A stretch of 64,000 bases of DNA, taken from the NCBI GenBank assembly GCA_015852425.1, contig JAAAIG010000017.1, positions 41,731 to 105,730 on the forward strand, read 5' to 3'. Source of the stretch: Gryganskiella cystojenkinii (taxonomy: Eukaryota; Mortierellomycota; Mortierellomycetes; Mortierellales; Mortierellaceae). The translations under genes and the position numbers were made by a program. Below the pieces are notes generated by a model that was not told the DNA's origin, did not search any database, and saw only the letters and a list, made by a program, of their open reading frames with translations. Below are positions 10,594 to 22,712 of the stretch, piece by piece. Within the stretch, counting starts at the first letter, position 1. Every line of letters begins with the position of its first letter.

Positions 10594-11717
10594 ATGCTTG
10601 CCGCATCAGCAACCGCGCCGCCGAATTGGGGAGCTTCCACTTTTAATCATTCCGATGCACAAGTCCAGGACCTCGAGAGTCTTGCTCAACGACTAAGGGC
10701 CCTAGAAAAACTCTTAGCACCACCAATGCCATCTTCACAGCAGCCCGGTGAAGTTGCTGGAGAGCAGAGTCCCACAGAAGACACGACCGAGGACATTGTC
10801 AGCACGATGTCTCCATCTAGACGCCACCATCACCCTCATTCGGCATCATCACAACATACCCCTGGTTCGCTCTCCAGACGCATCAAGAATATGGAGAGCA
10901 GGTTATGGGCCGCGGCCAAGGAACGCAAGCCCACCGAGGAGTTCCTTTTGAAATGTATTGATGATAGGCAGAGATGGTAAACGCGTGCTGACGTCAATGC
11001 TAAAACGAGAAGTATCTATTCTAAAAAGGCGATCTTTTCTTTTTTTTTGTCCTCATATTTTTCATTTAGATGAAGCCTCCAATTTGATCAACAGCCCTCA
11101 TGGAAGTCATTCGGATCGAGAACTGTTGACTTTGCAGGCGAAATCCGAACTGATTCTGGCCGCCAACGATGAGCTCCAGAAACTCGCCGAGGAATCTAAA
11201 GAAATCCAGAGCCTGCAACGTTGCGCGGAAATAGGAGGACTCTTGAGTACGTTTCTTTTTTATTTCCACATATGAAGAATTTTTTCTTTTAAGTGGGAGA
11301 AGGCGAGACGGTTTGCGGACTGCTTCAAGGCAATAATGAATCATTTATTTTTGAATGGATGTCCAATAGATGTCGAATCTCAATACCCCGTCCTGTCGAA
11401 GCTCGAGACTGTCCATATCGAGCAATGCCAGGACTCCAACAAAGTTTCGGACAGGATGAACAAGCTCACAGACGATTATAACGGACTGGCAAGTGTCTTT
11501 TTTCGTTTTTTTGTCCTGAGGTTCCAATAGGTTAATGATAAAAAAACATAGATGGGGACGTTCAGTTTTAAAACGAGACGGCTGACCTTGTTTTTGTTTA
11601 ACACTCTTTGTGCACGAACATTAGATCAACACGTTGTCCGAAGTCTTTCTTTCCTGGGATGCTCTTTTGACAGCGGCTGAGGGCAAAGTGTCTGAAATCG
11701 AAAAATCCAGGAACTGA
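10594..11717 (+). CDS. Dynactin subunit 3 (p24/p22-like)
   Basis: A small coiled-coil subunit of the dynactin shoulder, which supports dynein-driven transport. Exons are 10594-10954, 11070-11246, 11370-11488 and 11625-11717, giving 249 residues. Exon 1 ends at a weak GTATTG donor, chosen because it is the only joint giving LLKYEASNLIN in frame. The third intron (11489-11624) begins GCAAGT, a GC-AG intron, and joins DDYNGL to INTLSEVFLSWDALL. Family signatures seen: VLSKLETVHIEQCQ (animal form LQRLAQIHIQQQDQC) and the final SWDALL (animal QWDELL). The N terminus has an extra Ser/His-rich linker (~45-95) absent from the short animal protein. Identity comes from the C-terminal half; the N-terminal 40 residues are a leucine-rich coil. 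Confidence 0.82.
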
Positions 11718-14700
11718 AAAAGGAAGCAAGGGTCCTGATCGCGCTGATAAATTGTGCCGTTTGCCCGAATAAACCACTCAACAAGCAGAACTTCAGAAAA
11801 ATAACCCCATTAACTTTTGTAAACTTGTGCAGTTGTAAGATCTGTCTCAGTCATGGCGACGGTGCGCTCCTAAGATAAAGTAAACAGCATTGGGTTGCCA
11901 TCGTGTGGCAATTCGGCATTTAGTTCAAAGTTCACTGGCGGTCTGATCATTTGACTTGAACTTAGTTTGGTCTCATTGCCCTCTACTTTCTTCCATGTGC
12001 TGTGCTTCGGGTATCTTCTGTTGTGTAATGCCTTGTCTTGCTCTGTTTTGCTCTGTTTTGCTCTGTTGTATCCTTTCTCCTGTGTGCGCGTGTGCTGGGA
12101 TAGACAAATAACATGACTGGTACTCACATTCCTCTTTTTCTGTTCTTTTTTTCAATAACAAATCAAGAGATCATGCCCACGATCGCGTCAGCACGGATCA
12201 TGCAGTTTATGCAAAAAGGAGAGAAGCAGCTGTGCACTGATACACGTTGTTCCCTCGATCCTTCCCCCTTTTTCCTAGTTCTCCTTCAATGACTCGGTTG
12301 TATTGGAATTTTCCCCTTGCAGCGGGTCGTGGCGCGACGCGTTTTTTAAGAAGCGCTATGCCCATTGTCGTGTTGAATTGTATAGGGGCAAGAATAAGTG
12401 GAAGGGGTGCAGACTGCATCATATGCCAAGGATGTAGTTTCCAAACACGTTATTGCTTGACGAAGAAAAGGTATTCTAACAAGTTTGCGAAAACATATAT
12501 ACCTATGTGTGTGTGTATGTGTGTGTATGTCAGAACCATAAAAAAATGGTAACAAGGCGTGTAGGTAGGCATACGCTTGTACTTAAGGACGCGACAATCA
12601 ATTTCCCGCCTTTTTTGTACAGAGTTTCATTTCTTTTTTTTTTGTTTTTTTTTTTTGAATTCAAGGACCATCCTTTCGGCATCATCGCAGAGAAACACCT
12701 GCTCTTTGTTGACAATAGTGACGACTCAATTGTCCTCTTCATAACTGAATGGCCTTGAAGTCAATACTTCACATGATCATCCTTCTCTCGAATATCCTCC
12801 GGTCTCTCTTGTATTCTCTTTTTCTTTAGCTACGCAGTTTTGGTCAATATGGCATTTAATGCGAGTTTGGCGTAAGAGACAATAACTAGTTTTAAGTTTG
12901 TCAAATAACCCTTCTCTCACCTGCAGAAACATCTCACAAAAAGGATAATAAAAAAAGGTCATCCACAAACCCATGGGAGCACAGCCCTTGAATGCATGAC
13001 AGGTGCGCAATAACGACGAGACCTTGACAAACAACAAGCGAAGGAGAGGGGAAACAGGATTTTTCAAATTTGACAAAACAGGCGTATCGACATTGAATAA
13101 TAGTGGTTGAAGTGCTCAGATAACATTGGGCAAAGGCAAGAGGGAGAGTAGAAGAGAGCAGAGGAAATGTGTACTGTTCAGGCAGTTCTTTAGTAAACTT
13201 TCATTGGAATGGTTGGGTATTGACTATGGATGTTACTAAACACTTTTTTGTTGTCATTGCGTGTTCTGTATCTGGCTTCTGCGAATGCGCACAGAATAAA
13301 AAAGAAAAATGAGCTCACTCACAGTTGATGAAGCATTGAACAGAAAATCAGTCAACCCGACCTCGCACAAGGAACTTCCTATGAAATATCCTATGTTGTA
13401 CCAAATTTTGAGCGGGAAAAGTTTGTTTCTTTGACCAGGAGTGTTGAGTCGAGTGTACGATAAAAAACGAAAAGGAGCAAAGGGCTCTATTGCGAAAGTT
13501 AACGATAGTCGAGGAGCGGAGACAGGAACGGGGACACGTTTTGCCCTTGCAACAGGCCTCTAAATCCTTTGTTGTTCAAGCCATGTGGGCAAGGTGAACG
13601 TGAGCCATGGCACCGATTTGAGCCCTCTTTTTTTTTTCTTCATTTTTTTCATTTTTTTTCATTTTTTTTCATTTTTTTTTTTTTGCTTTTTCTATTTGCA
13701 CGGAAAACGTTCCAAAATTTGAAGCAAAAAAAGTTTGAGCAACCATGCAATAGCAAACCACAAAAGCTTGTCGTACTTAACAATACCATTCTCAAAAAAT
13801 AATTGTGAACAAAAAAGGTTTCTTTCTTGCTTTGTTCTCGTTATAGGCTAAGGACCATAATATGTTTTTATCGTTGCCACGGGAGACACTCGAAAAAAGA
13901 AAGATACCACGCGTAGTAGATGATGCGAGAAGGAGATTTTTGGGGGACTCCTTCGCTGAGGTATGCCAGTCATTCATTGAAGCCGGTAGCAGCGCCATCC
14001 CCTCGACAGCGAGGAAAAAAAGCGGACAGAGTATGTTTCGGATTAAACACAATGGTTCAACCCAGAGGAGATCTGCTCCACTTACTGCCTTACCCTAAGG
14101 AGAACAAGAAGAAAGCAACCAAATACCTAATAAAAAAATATAATACAAAATAAAAATTAGAAAACAACACAGCGACGATCCTCTGTCTAAGAGCGTAAAC
14201 CCAAAAAAAACACACAAATGGAAGTACAAGGCTGGGTGACAATGGTCTTTGTAACACTTGTTTTTTTTTTTTTTTTGCCTTCCTTAAAAGACTCTCAGTC
14301 ATTTTCCCATTTCTATCGGTCGTACTATGACAGCAGAGGGTGGTCCCAGGGCTTATTCAGTCCCTTTCTAGTTTGTCAAGATCGCTGCTTGTGATCGGCT
14401 ATGACGAATGACTGGCGGGTAACCTACATCAGAGCGTGTTAGGTATGGACGAAAAAGAGGAAGGTGTATAGAGTATGGCAAGGTTTGAACATGAAATAAC
14501 CCCGAAGGGGCAAAATCGAGAGCTGACTCCGGGGCAAGAACTCGCGCGGGCTGCGGTCCTCGTTCGTTTAGCACATAGGAAAGTCAAAACAGCTGTATTT
14601 TTTAGAAGGTTACAATTTAGCTGCAGTAGTATTGTAAAAGTCTACAATAAAATAGGTTCGCCTATTCATTTTTAAAGGGATTTATTCATTCCTTTGAATT

Positions 14701-15840
14701 GGCCTTTGCCTGGTTTTTATGTTTTCCTATTCTTCCTCTTTCTTCTTTCTTTTCTTTTCATTTCTCTTCTCTCTTCCTCTCTTTCCACCACCTCTCTCTT
14801 CGCTCTGTTTTCTTCTTCGCTTGTTCTTTTTTGCTTTCTCTCATTTTTGATTTCTCTTTTCGAATATTCCTCGATTTTATTCTTCCGCCGCTATTCCTCG
14901 TCCCTTTTTTCTGTCCTCCTTTATACTCGTCGTTCACTCTTCCTTGAATCTCGGAGCCTGGTCTCCTCGTTCACGCATGAACGCGGATAAATATCCAAAC
15001 CACACCACTTGTCTCACTCTAATTCCGACTTGACCATTTCTCTTGGCCCACAGGCCGCGGTCGACAAATTCATGTCGATCGCTTTTTTTTTTTGAGCAAA
15101 CACCATTACACTCTCCTTTCGTTCCTCCCTTTCACTCGCACACCTTCACTCCTCTCTATCTCCTCCTCGGTCATCAATGCATCATTGCAATTTTTATCAC
15201 CTTTTTTACAGCCCTAGATCCTCCCTCCTCATGTACTATGGAATGGCCGTCTGCGCTTGACCCTGATATACTTTTCACCTTCAGATCTGACCATCATTCG
15301 CCGTCCTTTTCTCCTCTTCTCTTCCTTCCTCTTTTACTACCCCTGTCTTGAAATCTCCCTACTCCTCCGTACCTTAAAATACATACCCTTTCCTGCTCTG
15401 CGCCCCTCGCTTGTTTCTCCCCCCTTTGGTTGGTGATCACACGCTCACGAGGCACACGACACGACCCATTCAATACAGAATCCTGTCTCTGCAAACAGGT
15501 TCTTCTCTCCCACAAGTAGCCTTTTTTTTTTGGTTTTCCTTCCCTTCCGTAAAGAGTTGAAGAGGGAAAAAGAGAGAGAGAGACAGTGAGATAAGAGAGC
15601 GAAAGCATAAAAGACCATCGATCGACCTGTCACTCAGAGCAGTTTTGTCAAACGGGAAAGAACCAACACCCATCAAAACAAAACTTTTCCCAGCGTAAAG
15701 AGATAAAGAGAGCGAAGGAGGGTCGTTGGATCGACAAAAGACGATATCCTCTCTGTCCCCTGTCTCCCTTTTTTCGAATCTCGGCTACCCAAGGACCTGA
15801 CTTTCCAACTTTTAAGCATAAACAACGAACGTCTCCCCAA
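11718..15840. other. Gene-poor stretch, 4.1 kb
   Basis: No open frame here has a recognisable family motif, and no exon chain with phased splice sites could be assembled. The left part is AT-rich, with T-runs (12630-12656, 13626-13685) and a short repeat at 12041-12068. From about 14700 to 15370 the + strand is strongly pyrimidine-rich, probably promoter and 5' leader of the HMG/YABBY-like gene. No tRNA cloverleaf was found. Confidence 0.45.
12041..12068. repeat. Short direct repeat CTCTGTTTTG
   Basis: Two exact copies of CTCTGTTTTG plus a partial third copy lie in tandem in the gene-poor stretch. Seen directly; no function inferred. Confidence 0.75.
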
Positions 15841-18302
15841 ATGTCATCCGACGACAACGGAAAAAAAGACGAAAACAGCAGCAGTAGCAACAACAACAAC
15901 AGCGCCACCTCCTCATCCTTTCCACCGCCACCATCATCTCCTTCTCCTCCTTCTCCTCCGCCAGTTCGTCCTCTTTCTTGGTATTCCGCCATCTCCACAA
16001 TGACTCTCGGTGCCTTCGGCCGAGGCTCTGGGAGAGGTATTCCGACAGCCACATCCCACAACAGCACCAACATGAACAGTTCCGGTACAAGCAACCTTCG
16101 ACAGCCTCGCTATAACAATAGATCCTCGATTTCCCCCAGCGCTACCGGCCGAACCATAGCCGAAACTTCTCCACGATCGGCTGCGGCGGTCGCCACAAGT
16201 TCCAGTACGAGCGGTGTTGGGCGACCTGGATCCATCCCTATCTCCTTCTTGATCAATCCAGACCCTGAATCATCTGTACCACCGCCTCCTCGGATGCATC
16301 CCCGAGCTTCGTCTTCAACTTCATCTCCTTCGCCGTCGTCATCATCGCCGTCTTACTCACTGTCATTCGCGGAAAGATGGATGGCATTCTCTTCTCCATC
16401 ATCCTCTCCTTCCACAACAACGACTCCACCAGTGGAGTCAACCTCTTTCACAAATGCGGAACAACCTCGGCGATCGCCTCGACCACGTTCAACGGCGTCG
16501 TTTTTTTCATCTGAACCCCCGAATATGTCCTCCTCACCGCCTTCTCAATCGAGCTCGGCCGCTTCAGCATCCTACGTACATCAGACAATAGGAGGCAGAA
16601 GAAGGTCTGCTGTTCAACCAACGACATCCCAATCATTTCACCACTTTTCACAACACCTTAGACGAAACAGTCAAAGTAACATCAGCGTCTCAAGTATCAC
16701 AACAACTTCTTTAAATCCAATACGACCACTGAACTCTTTTTCTCAAACAGAGTCAACAATAGCGTATTCGTCGCCTTCTACTCGACTTCGATCCGCTAGT
16801 GCCGCTAGCAACACCATCGCCAACGTTGACAACTCAAGCAGGTCCAGAGCATTCTCTAATCATTCTTTATCGGGAAGTGAGAGTAGCATTGGCCGTCACC
16901 TCTTTGGCAATACTGACCACTCCCCGAGAAACAACAGCTTCAACAGTCCAAACTACAACAACGATTACATCGACGGTACCCCTCTTCCTCCTTCAAGAAC
17001 CAGTAGTCATAGCAGCGTTGACAACAGCGATCATACTCGGCGTAAAAGAGGCAGTGTTAGGGCAGGGGCGGCAGGAGCGGCGGCGATCACTGAACACCGC
17101 AGCCGGTCGATGTCCACTTTGGCTCCTCCTTTCCCAGATTCACGTCAAACCTCACGATCGCCAAGTATCGCGCCGACGATTATCAAAGCTTCTTCTTTCG
17201 CTCCTGAAGAACAAGCTCGGGGAGAAGATGGGGTGGTTCAAAAGGACATGAGGAGGGATGTGAGGGGTCCACGAACTAGAGGCCCTTTGGGTGCTTCCGC
17301 TATCAAAGTGGAGTCACATGCGGGAGCTCTGTCGCCGTCCTCCATCACTCCCTCTGGAGAATTGTTGTCATCTACACCTTTGGCAGCTCCTGGTCCCGGT
17401 CTCCGAGTCCAATCATCATCCACATTTTCTTCCTCCTCTTCATCTTCAAGACTAGAAGAACTAGAGTCTATTCCTCTACAAACCTCTATCCGGCGGACAA
17501 CGAACCCGACCTTGAAGACAACCAAGACGGGCAAGATCCTCAAAAAACCCAAAAAGATCACGCCAAGTAATCGAAAGAGTACAAAATACACACGGTTTCT
17601 TCAACAAGAGAGCAAACGTCTTGCCGAGGAAAGACCTGATCTCTCGGCACAGGAAGTAAGTTGACAAGGGATTCTAAAGATGACTTAGCAAAGGTCCAAC
17701 AGACATTCTTATTCTTTTTTTTTTATTTAAATATTTTCCCTTTCTTTCCTTCGACATCTTTCATCTCTTCGCCTCGATTTTCTTACGCTCGTCCCCNNNN
17801 NNNNNNAAAAAAAAAAAAACAGCGTATGAAGAAAATTGCAAGAGATTGGAAAGTCTCGGACAAAAACGCGCACACGACGCGCAGAAAGAGTCGCGTTGAT
17901 GATGATGAGGGTCTATCGTCGTCACCATCGTCGCAACCGCCACCGAGAGTTTCCGATGCAACAAAGGCGGGCACATCTACCCGAAGATCTAGTATCAGTA
18001 CTAGTAGCGCAACGGCGACCAATTTGGTCGAGAGTGATGCGGGCTCATCACTTGATCATTCGGCCATGTCGCATTCGAATCGATCCATTCGATCAAGTAG
18101 TCGCAGCCATTCCTCATTAGATGGATCATCAACTCACCCATCTCGAATCCCTCGAGATATCAGTCGGCAACAGAAGCTGCAGCGACAGTATCAAGATCAA
18201 GAGCGACACGATCTAGAACAGTCCATGCTACGACTACAACAAGCTCCTCAGCAACAGCAATACAAACCATCGCACAACAATAGCGATACCACCGAGGAAT
18301 AA
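15841..18302 (+). CDS. Low-complexity protein with C-terminal HMG/YABBY-like module
   Basis: Exon 1 is 15841-17655 and exon 2 is 17823-18302, joined in phase 0 across intron 17656-17822 (GTAAGT...ACAG). The product is 764 residues. About 560 residues are Ser/Thr/Pro/Asn-rich with no fold visible. Then a basic linker (KTGKILKKPKKITPSNRK) leads into YTRFLQQESKRLAEERPDLSAQE, spliced to RMKKIARDWKVSDKN. This matches the pattern of the short HMG/YABBY-like helix pair: FMKEE-like start, hydrophobic spacing, then xxAAxxWKxSPKN-like end. It suggests a DNA-binding or chromatin protein, which is inference. The tail is Ser- and Gln-rich. The intron contains a 10-N assembly gap flanked by poly-A, so its length is uncertain, but both splice sites are present. 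Confidence 0.72.
17797..17806. other. Assembly gap (10 N)
   Basis: Ten Ns followed by a run of 13 As, inside the only intron of the HMG/YABBY-like gene. The true gap size is unknown, so intron length cannot be trusted. Confidence 0.99.
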
Positions 18303-21300
18303 TAAAATAGATTCTCACTCATCCCTTTGAATGCCTACAAAAAAAGGGGTGGACCGACCGCGCATCATCTTGACTTCCGAAATGGGTTAGATCATTCTCT
18401 TTGTCAAAAAAAGGCTCTTGCTGTCCCTTTTTTCATGCCCCGGTTGTCACATTCTCCGTGCGGTGAACAATAGAGTGGACACGACCCCCAAATCAGGAGG
18501 AGAAACAGCGATAGAAAGATCAAAATCACCTGAAATAGTTGCAACATACAAAAATAAAGGCAAACACTGCATTGAAAAGCGAAAATGATATGATGGAGAC
18601 AAAACGCATACATAAAAAAAACCACATTGTTGGATCTTGCATGGAACGCCGCCAACAAGACACATCAGTGAGGTAACCCAAAGGCACAAAGACGACCTGT
18701 CAAAGGTACTTTCTTTGTTTTGCTCGTGCAACTTCACATCAGCCAAAAAAAAAAAAAAAAAAAAAACACTGGGATCAATGACAATTGGTTCGTCGGGAGT
18801 GAAGGCGTTATTGTTGCTCGAGTTGATTACCGTTCACTGAAAAACAAGAGCGAGAGAGAGAGAACCTTTCTTGGCTCTCATCCCTTGTTAAGTTTTTTTG
18901 GTTCAGTTGTTATCCTTGGCCATTATTGTTCAAAATACTGCAGAAAAAAAACTCGAATATCAATGTTTCAATAGGTGGTTCTCAAGCACAGCTGGCACAA
19001 AAAAAACCAGAAGTTGTTAAATGTGGTTTCTTCTGAAAAAGATCAATGTTTATTCGGTCTCATGTAAACTGTACTCGTCCCCCTCCTGTTCGTCATGGTC
19101 GCATTGCCGTCGTTCGTCCCCGTCGTTGTTGTCGTCGAACCTTATATATTATTGTACAATGCATGGTACTATGCATGGAGGTGCTCTCGTTCTATTTCTC
19201 AAGAAAAATGAAGAGAGGAAGCGAAAAACCAAACATACGATCATGTGTTTTCACTGTCCGTGGAGTTCCGCCTGATGATGGCTCGTTGAGAATCCAGGAA
19301 AACATTGCCTGCATCATTTTTTTCCTCTCGCAGGCTCAAAATGAAGGGGGAAAAAAAGATGAAGACAAAGAAAAGAGAAGCCGCGAACAGAAGAGCTCAG
19401 GAAAATTGGGTCATTGTGCAGTAGCGAAGCCTCTCGCTCAACATGCGCAATTCGCCCGAATATCTTTTTTGTTCTGTCGACGCAATGCGATGCAAGGCGG
19501 GCTCGAAAAAAGTATCCATATCTTTGCTTCTCTTTCCTATCCCTCTTCTGCTCTCTCAACACAATCAAAAGTTGGCGGGAGACAGAATAAAAAGGCGCAA
19601 CAACGGTGATAGAGTCCGTCCAGCTTCTAGTTTGAGACGCTTCTCGATTTTTTTTGGATTGAATGAGCCATCAAGATTCAATACAACTTGATGGAGTTTT
19701 CGCCCACAAGGGAACTGTAATTACCATCAGTAATATTTTTTGCGGTTTCTCTCTTCTTCAGTTCCATTTTTGTATCTTCTCTCAGTACAATGACCGCCAA
19801 CCAGATTGACGGCATTTTCCCAACGAGTAACGAGTACATCTCCTGGTTTAGTCCACTCGAGGATTCGCAGGCTTCGTTTTTGCCATGTACGGCGCGCTTT
19901 CATATAGAGCTTCATGCAATTTCAGGCATGTAAACAGCTGCAGTTCGTTGTATGCAAAGGCTTAAAAAGACGTACCTTTAAAATGTACGTCCACCGCAAG
20001 CTGAAGGTCGAGATGAAATGATGGAGCAAGTGGCAGTGATAGAGAGTGGTCAAAGTCAATCTGATCGACTACTGCGAGGGCCCTGAGTTTGATTCAACTT
20101 CGCTTCATTGAAAATCAAATTACCGCTGGATTCGACCGAACACTTCACGAATCAAAGAGCGACGTAGGAGAGACCTATTTTTCATCACAAGAAGATGAAA
20201 TTAGACGCTTCCTATTTCCTCCCATGCCCGAAAACGACATACCTGAAAACCACGTACCAGGAGTATGTGGACTCCGAATAATGCTTGTAGAGCTTGCGAG
20301 AAAAGACAAAAAAAAAAAGGGAAGGGAGCTCAAGATCTCAAGCTTTTTTTTCCGAGCGCATTTTCGTTTGACACTAAACGGTGATCTTTTTTTTTATTCT
20401 AGTCGGAGCATCAGAAAGTTGAACAAAGTTGAAAAAAGCGTAAAACGTTCAGTTGTTGAGCCCATAACTGATCAATCGCGATGCTGCTTTTAGACTTCGG
20501 ATCCAAAAATAAGAGAACCAGCGAGAGGCGATTCTTGAACACAGCAACACGCAAACACATACACAAAACGGTAATACGGGAAAGAGAACCGTGATCAATC
20601 AGTCCAAGGGTTGCAAAGAAAGGAAGCATGTCTGAAATCTGTGCCGTATTTTTATTCTGTGACATTTTAGTGTCTTTTTAGTGATTGATCTACTAGGGTA
20701 TCCAAGTGTCCTATCCATCCTTCTCAATTTCTTGTTCAGCAGCTGCTCACAGTACCTTGTTTTTCCTGATACCATCCAGACACCAGAAAAAAGTCAGACG
20801 ACAAAGAGAAATCGAAAAAGAGGCTTGGGAAACGTAGGATCACCTGGAATCCAATACTGGGGATACAAGAGAAAGCGGACCAAATTATTTCAGTCTGGAA
20901 AGTCGAAAGTGAGGGTTGTTTTTCTTTTGTCTTTTTACCGTCGGCCTCGGCCCGCAGGGGCGAGTTACGTGAGCCAAGACAAAACTTTACTTTTTTTTGG
21001 AAAAAAAGAGAGGGATCAAGCGGAGCTGGAGTCAAGGCAAACGAGTCGATCACCTTTGACAAGCCAAGTCAACAAATCATAAGGGTGAGATCTTTTAGGG
21101 TGTTCTGTGGAGAAAGAATAGTCCTTTTTTTTTATCAAGGGACAAGTTAAGCTTTTTTTTTTTTTTAATCTTGTGCAACTTGGTGAGCCTTTACACCGAA
21201 TGCGTCCACACATTCCGTGTCACCTCTCCCTCGTTGAATTCTGAAAGCCGCAAAACACATTCGAGGAGACGTTTTCTATTATATTAAGCAGATTTGTACC

Positions 21301-22712
21301 TCAGTGGACACGTGTAAAAATGCGATCGCAGGGGAGGTGACATCTACTCCTGAGATAACTTGAAGAACTACCAAATGCACGCAAAATAAGTAGGACACGT
21401 ACACGAGACAGCATCAGTAATTAGGGGTGGCCAGAATAGAGAAGGCATGGCGACGACAGGAAAGCGTACGGTCTCCTTGTTACGCATTCATAGAAAATTG
21501 GTCGACAAAGCCACAACAATTATAAGAGAGACATTAGGAAAAAGACATTGATCGGTAGCTGTTTCCAAAAAAAGTATCAGGGATGAATCATTCGAAGCAC
21601 TCATGTTTCCATTCCCAAAAGAATATAAAGTTGAATCGACATGGAGAGAGGATATCTCTGCGAAGCGAGGCGAATAAAAGAAGGTAATCAAGCGAACGAA
21701 GACATGCAAAAAATATACCAGAGTTAGCAATGAGCCTTCGAATATTGGTAAAAACCCCTTTGGGGATTTTCACGGTTCACTTTGTTGTAGAGTAAGCTTT
21801 GATGACCATCGTTATGGCAACATCTCCGTTATGATTGACTCGACATACCCGGTGGAGATCTTCGCTTTGTAGAACGTCGCCTGTGCGCACAAGCATTATT
21901 TTCTGTGCATATTCCCCAAGCGAATATTATTCTCGTGATAACAAACAAGCATCGCAAGAATCGAACAAGTCAAAATCACACCAACCCCCACTAACATCGC
22001 CATTTCTAGCTATTCTTTCCAATGTAGCAAAGATTATTACTGTGGGTCCTTATCCCCCCGGAAAATTGTACGGTATCATAACCACAACAGTAGTCAGATT
22101 CGTAGCCTGGGTCTCGATCCTGAGAAAAACATGAAAAAATTAAGATTTTTCCTCCAATGAATTGCATACCTGGGCTTGAAAACGGCGATCTGTTTTTACG
22201 TTCCGAGCGACAAAGCGGACAGTGTTCGTCTTAGGCTCGACGAGATTTACACGCGGAGGAGAACGCGTGATCGGTCTAGACCTTCACAATCTAACTGCCG
22301 ACCTGTTGAAATCCACCTAATAATAATATCCGCAACTATGTCGAGCGGCCACAAATAAGTGACGGCCCCGGCGAGAAAGGTGTCTGCTTCCATTTTTTTT
22401 TTTTTTTGGGAGAGCAAGTATCGAAGGCAGACGATTTGGAGCATTCTTTCTAAGCTGTCTGCTGTCTTACAGTTTATCTTTTGGGGCAGCTTTGCTTATA
22501 CAGTGAGCACGGCCCAGGGTGCCGGTCAGTGTCCAGTGTCTTAAGTACATAGAAGATCATTCGTTCCTCCAAATAGAAAATGGTATTCGAGGGCGAAGAA
22601 TTTTATTCCTGGTTTTTCGAGTACTGTAGAAAGGATCTTCGATGGCCCCGATTTTCATTGGAGATTAAAAGACCTCAGCCTCGAAAAATCAAAAAGAGAT
22701 CCCCCTGTTGTT
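18303..22712. other. Gene-poor stretch, 4.4 kb
   Basis: It lies between the 3' end of the HMG/YABBY-like gene and the 3' end of SEC20. Two moderately long frames on + (20089-20493, beginning MIQLRFIENQITAGF, and 20681-21082) contain non-repetitive residues. They lack any motif I know, have no consistent splice chain and turn into lysine/phenylalanine runs, so they are not called as genes. Poly-A/T runs occur at 18743-18766, 21152-21167 and 22393-22408. No terminal repeats, tRNA or rRNA were recognised. Confidence 0.4.

Noticed and set aside
14480..14580. Possible tRNA-like arms (CCCCTTCGGGG hairpin with GTTCAAACC)
   Set aside because: The arms do not fold into a cloverleaf with an acceptor stem and anticodon loop. 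Only an isolated hairpin remains.
14690..15360. Phe/Ser/Leu-rich frames on the + strand, possible membrane protein
   Set aside because: They are translations of a pyrimidine-rich leader with no conserved residues.
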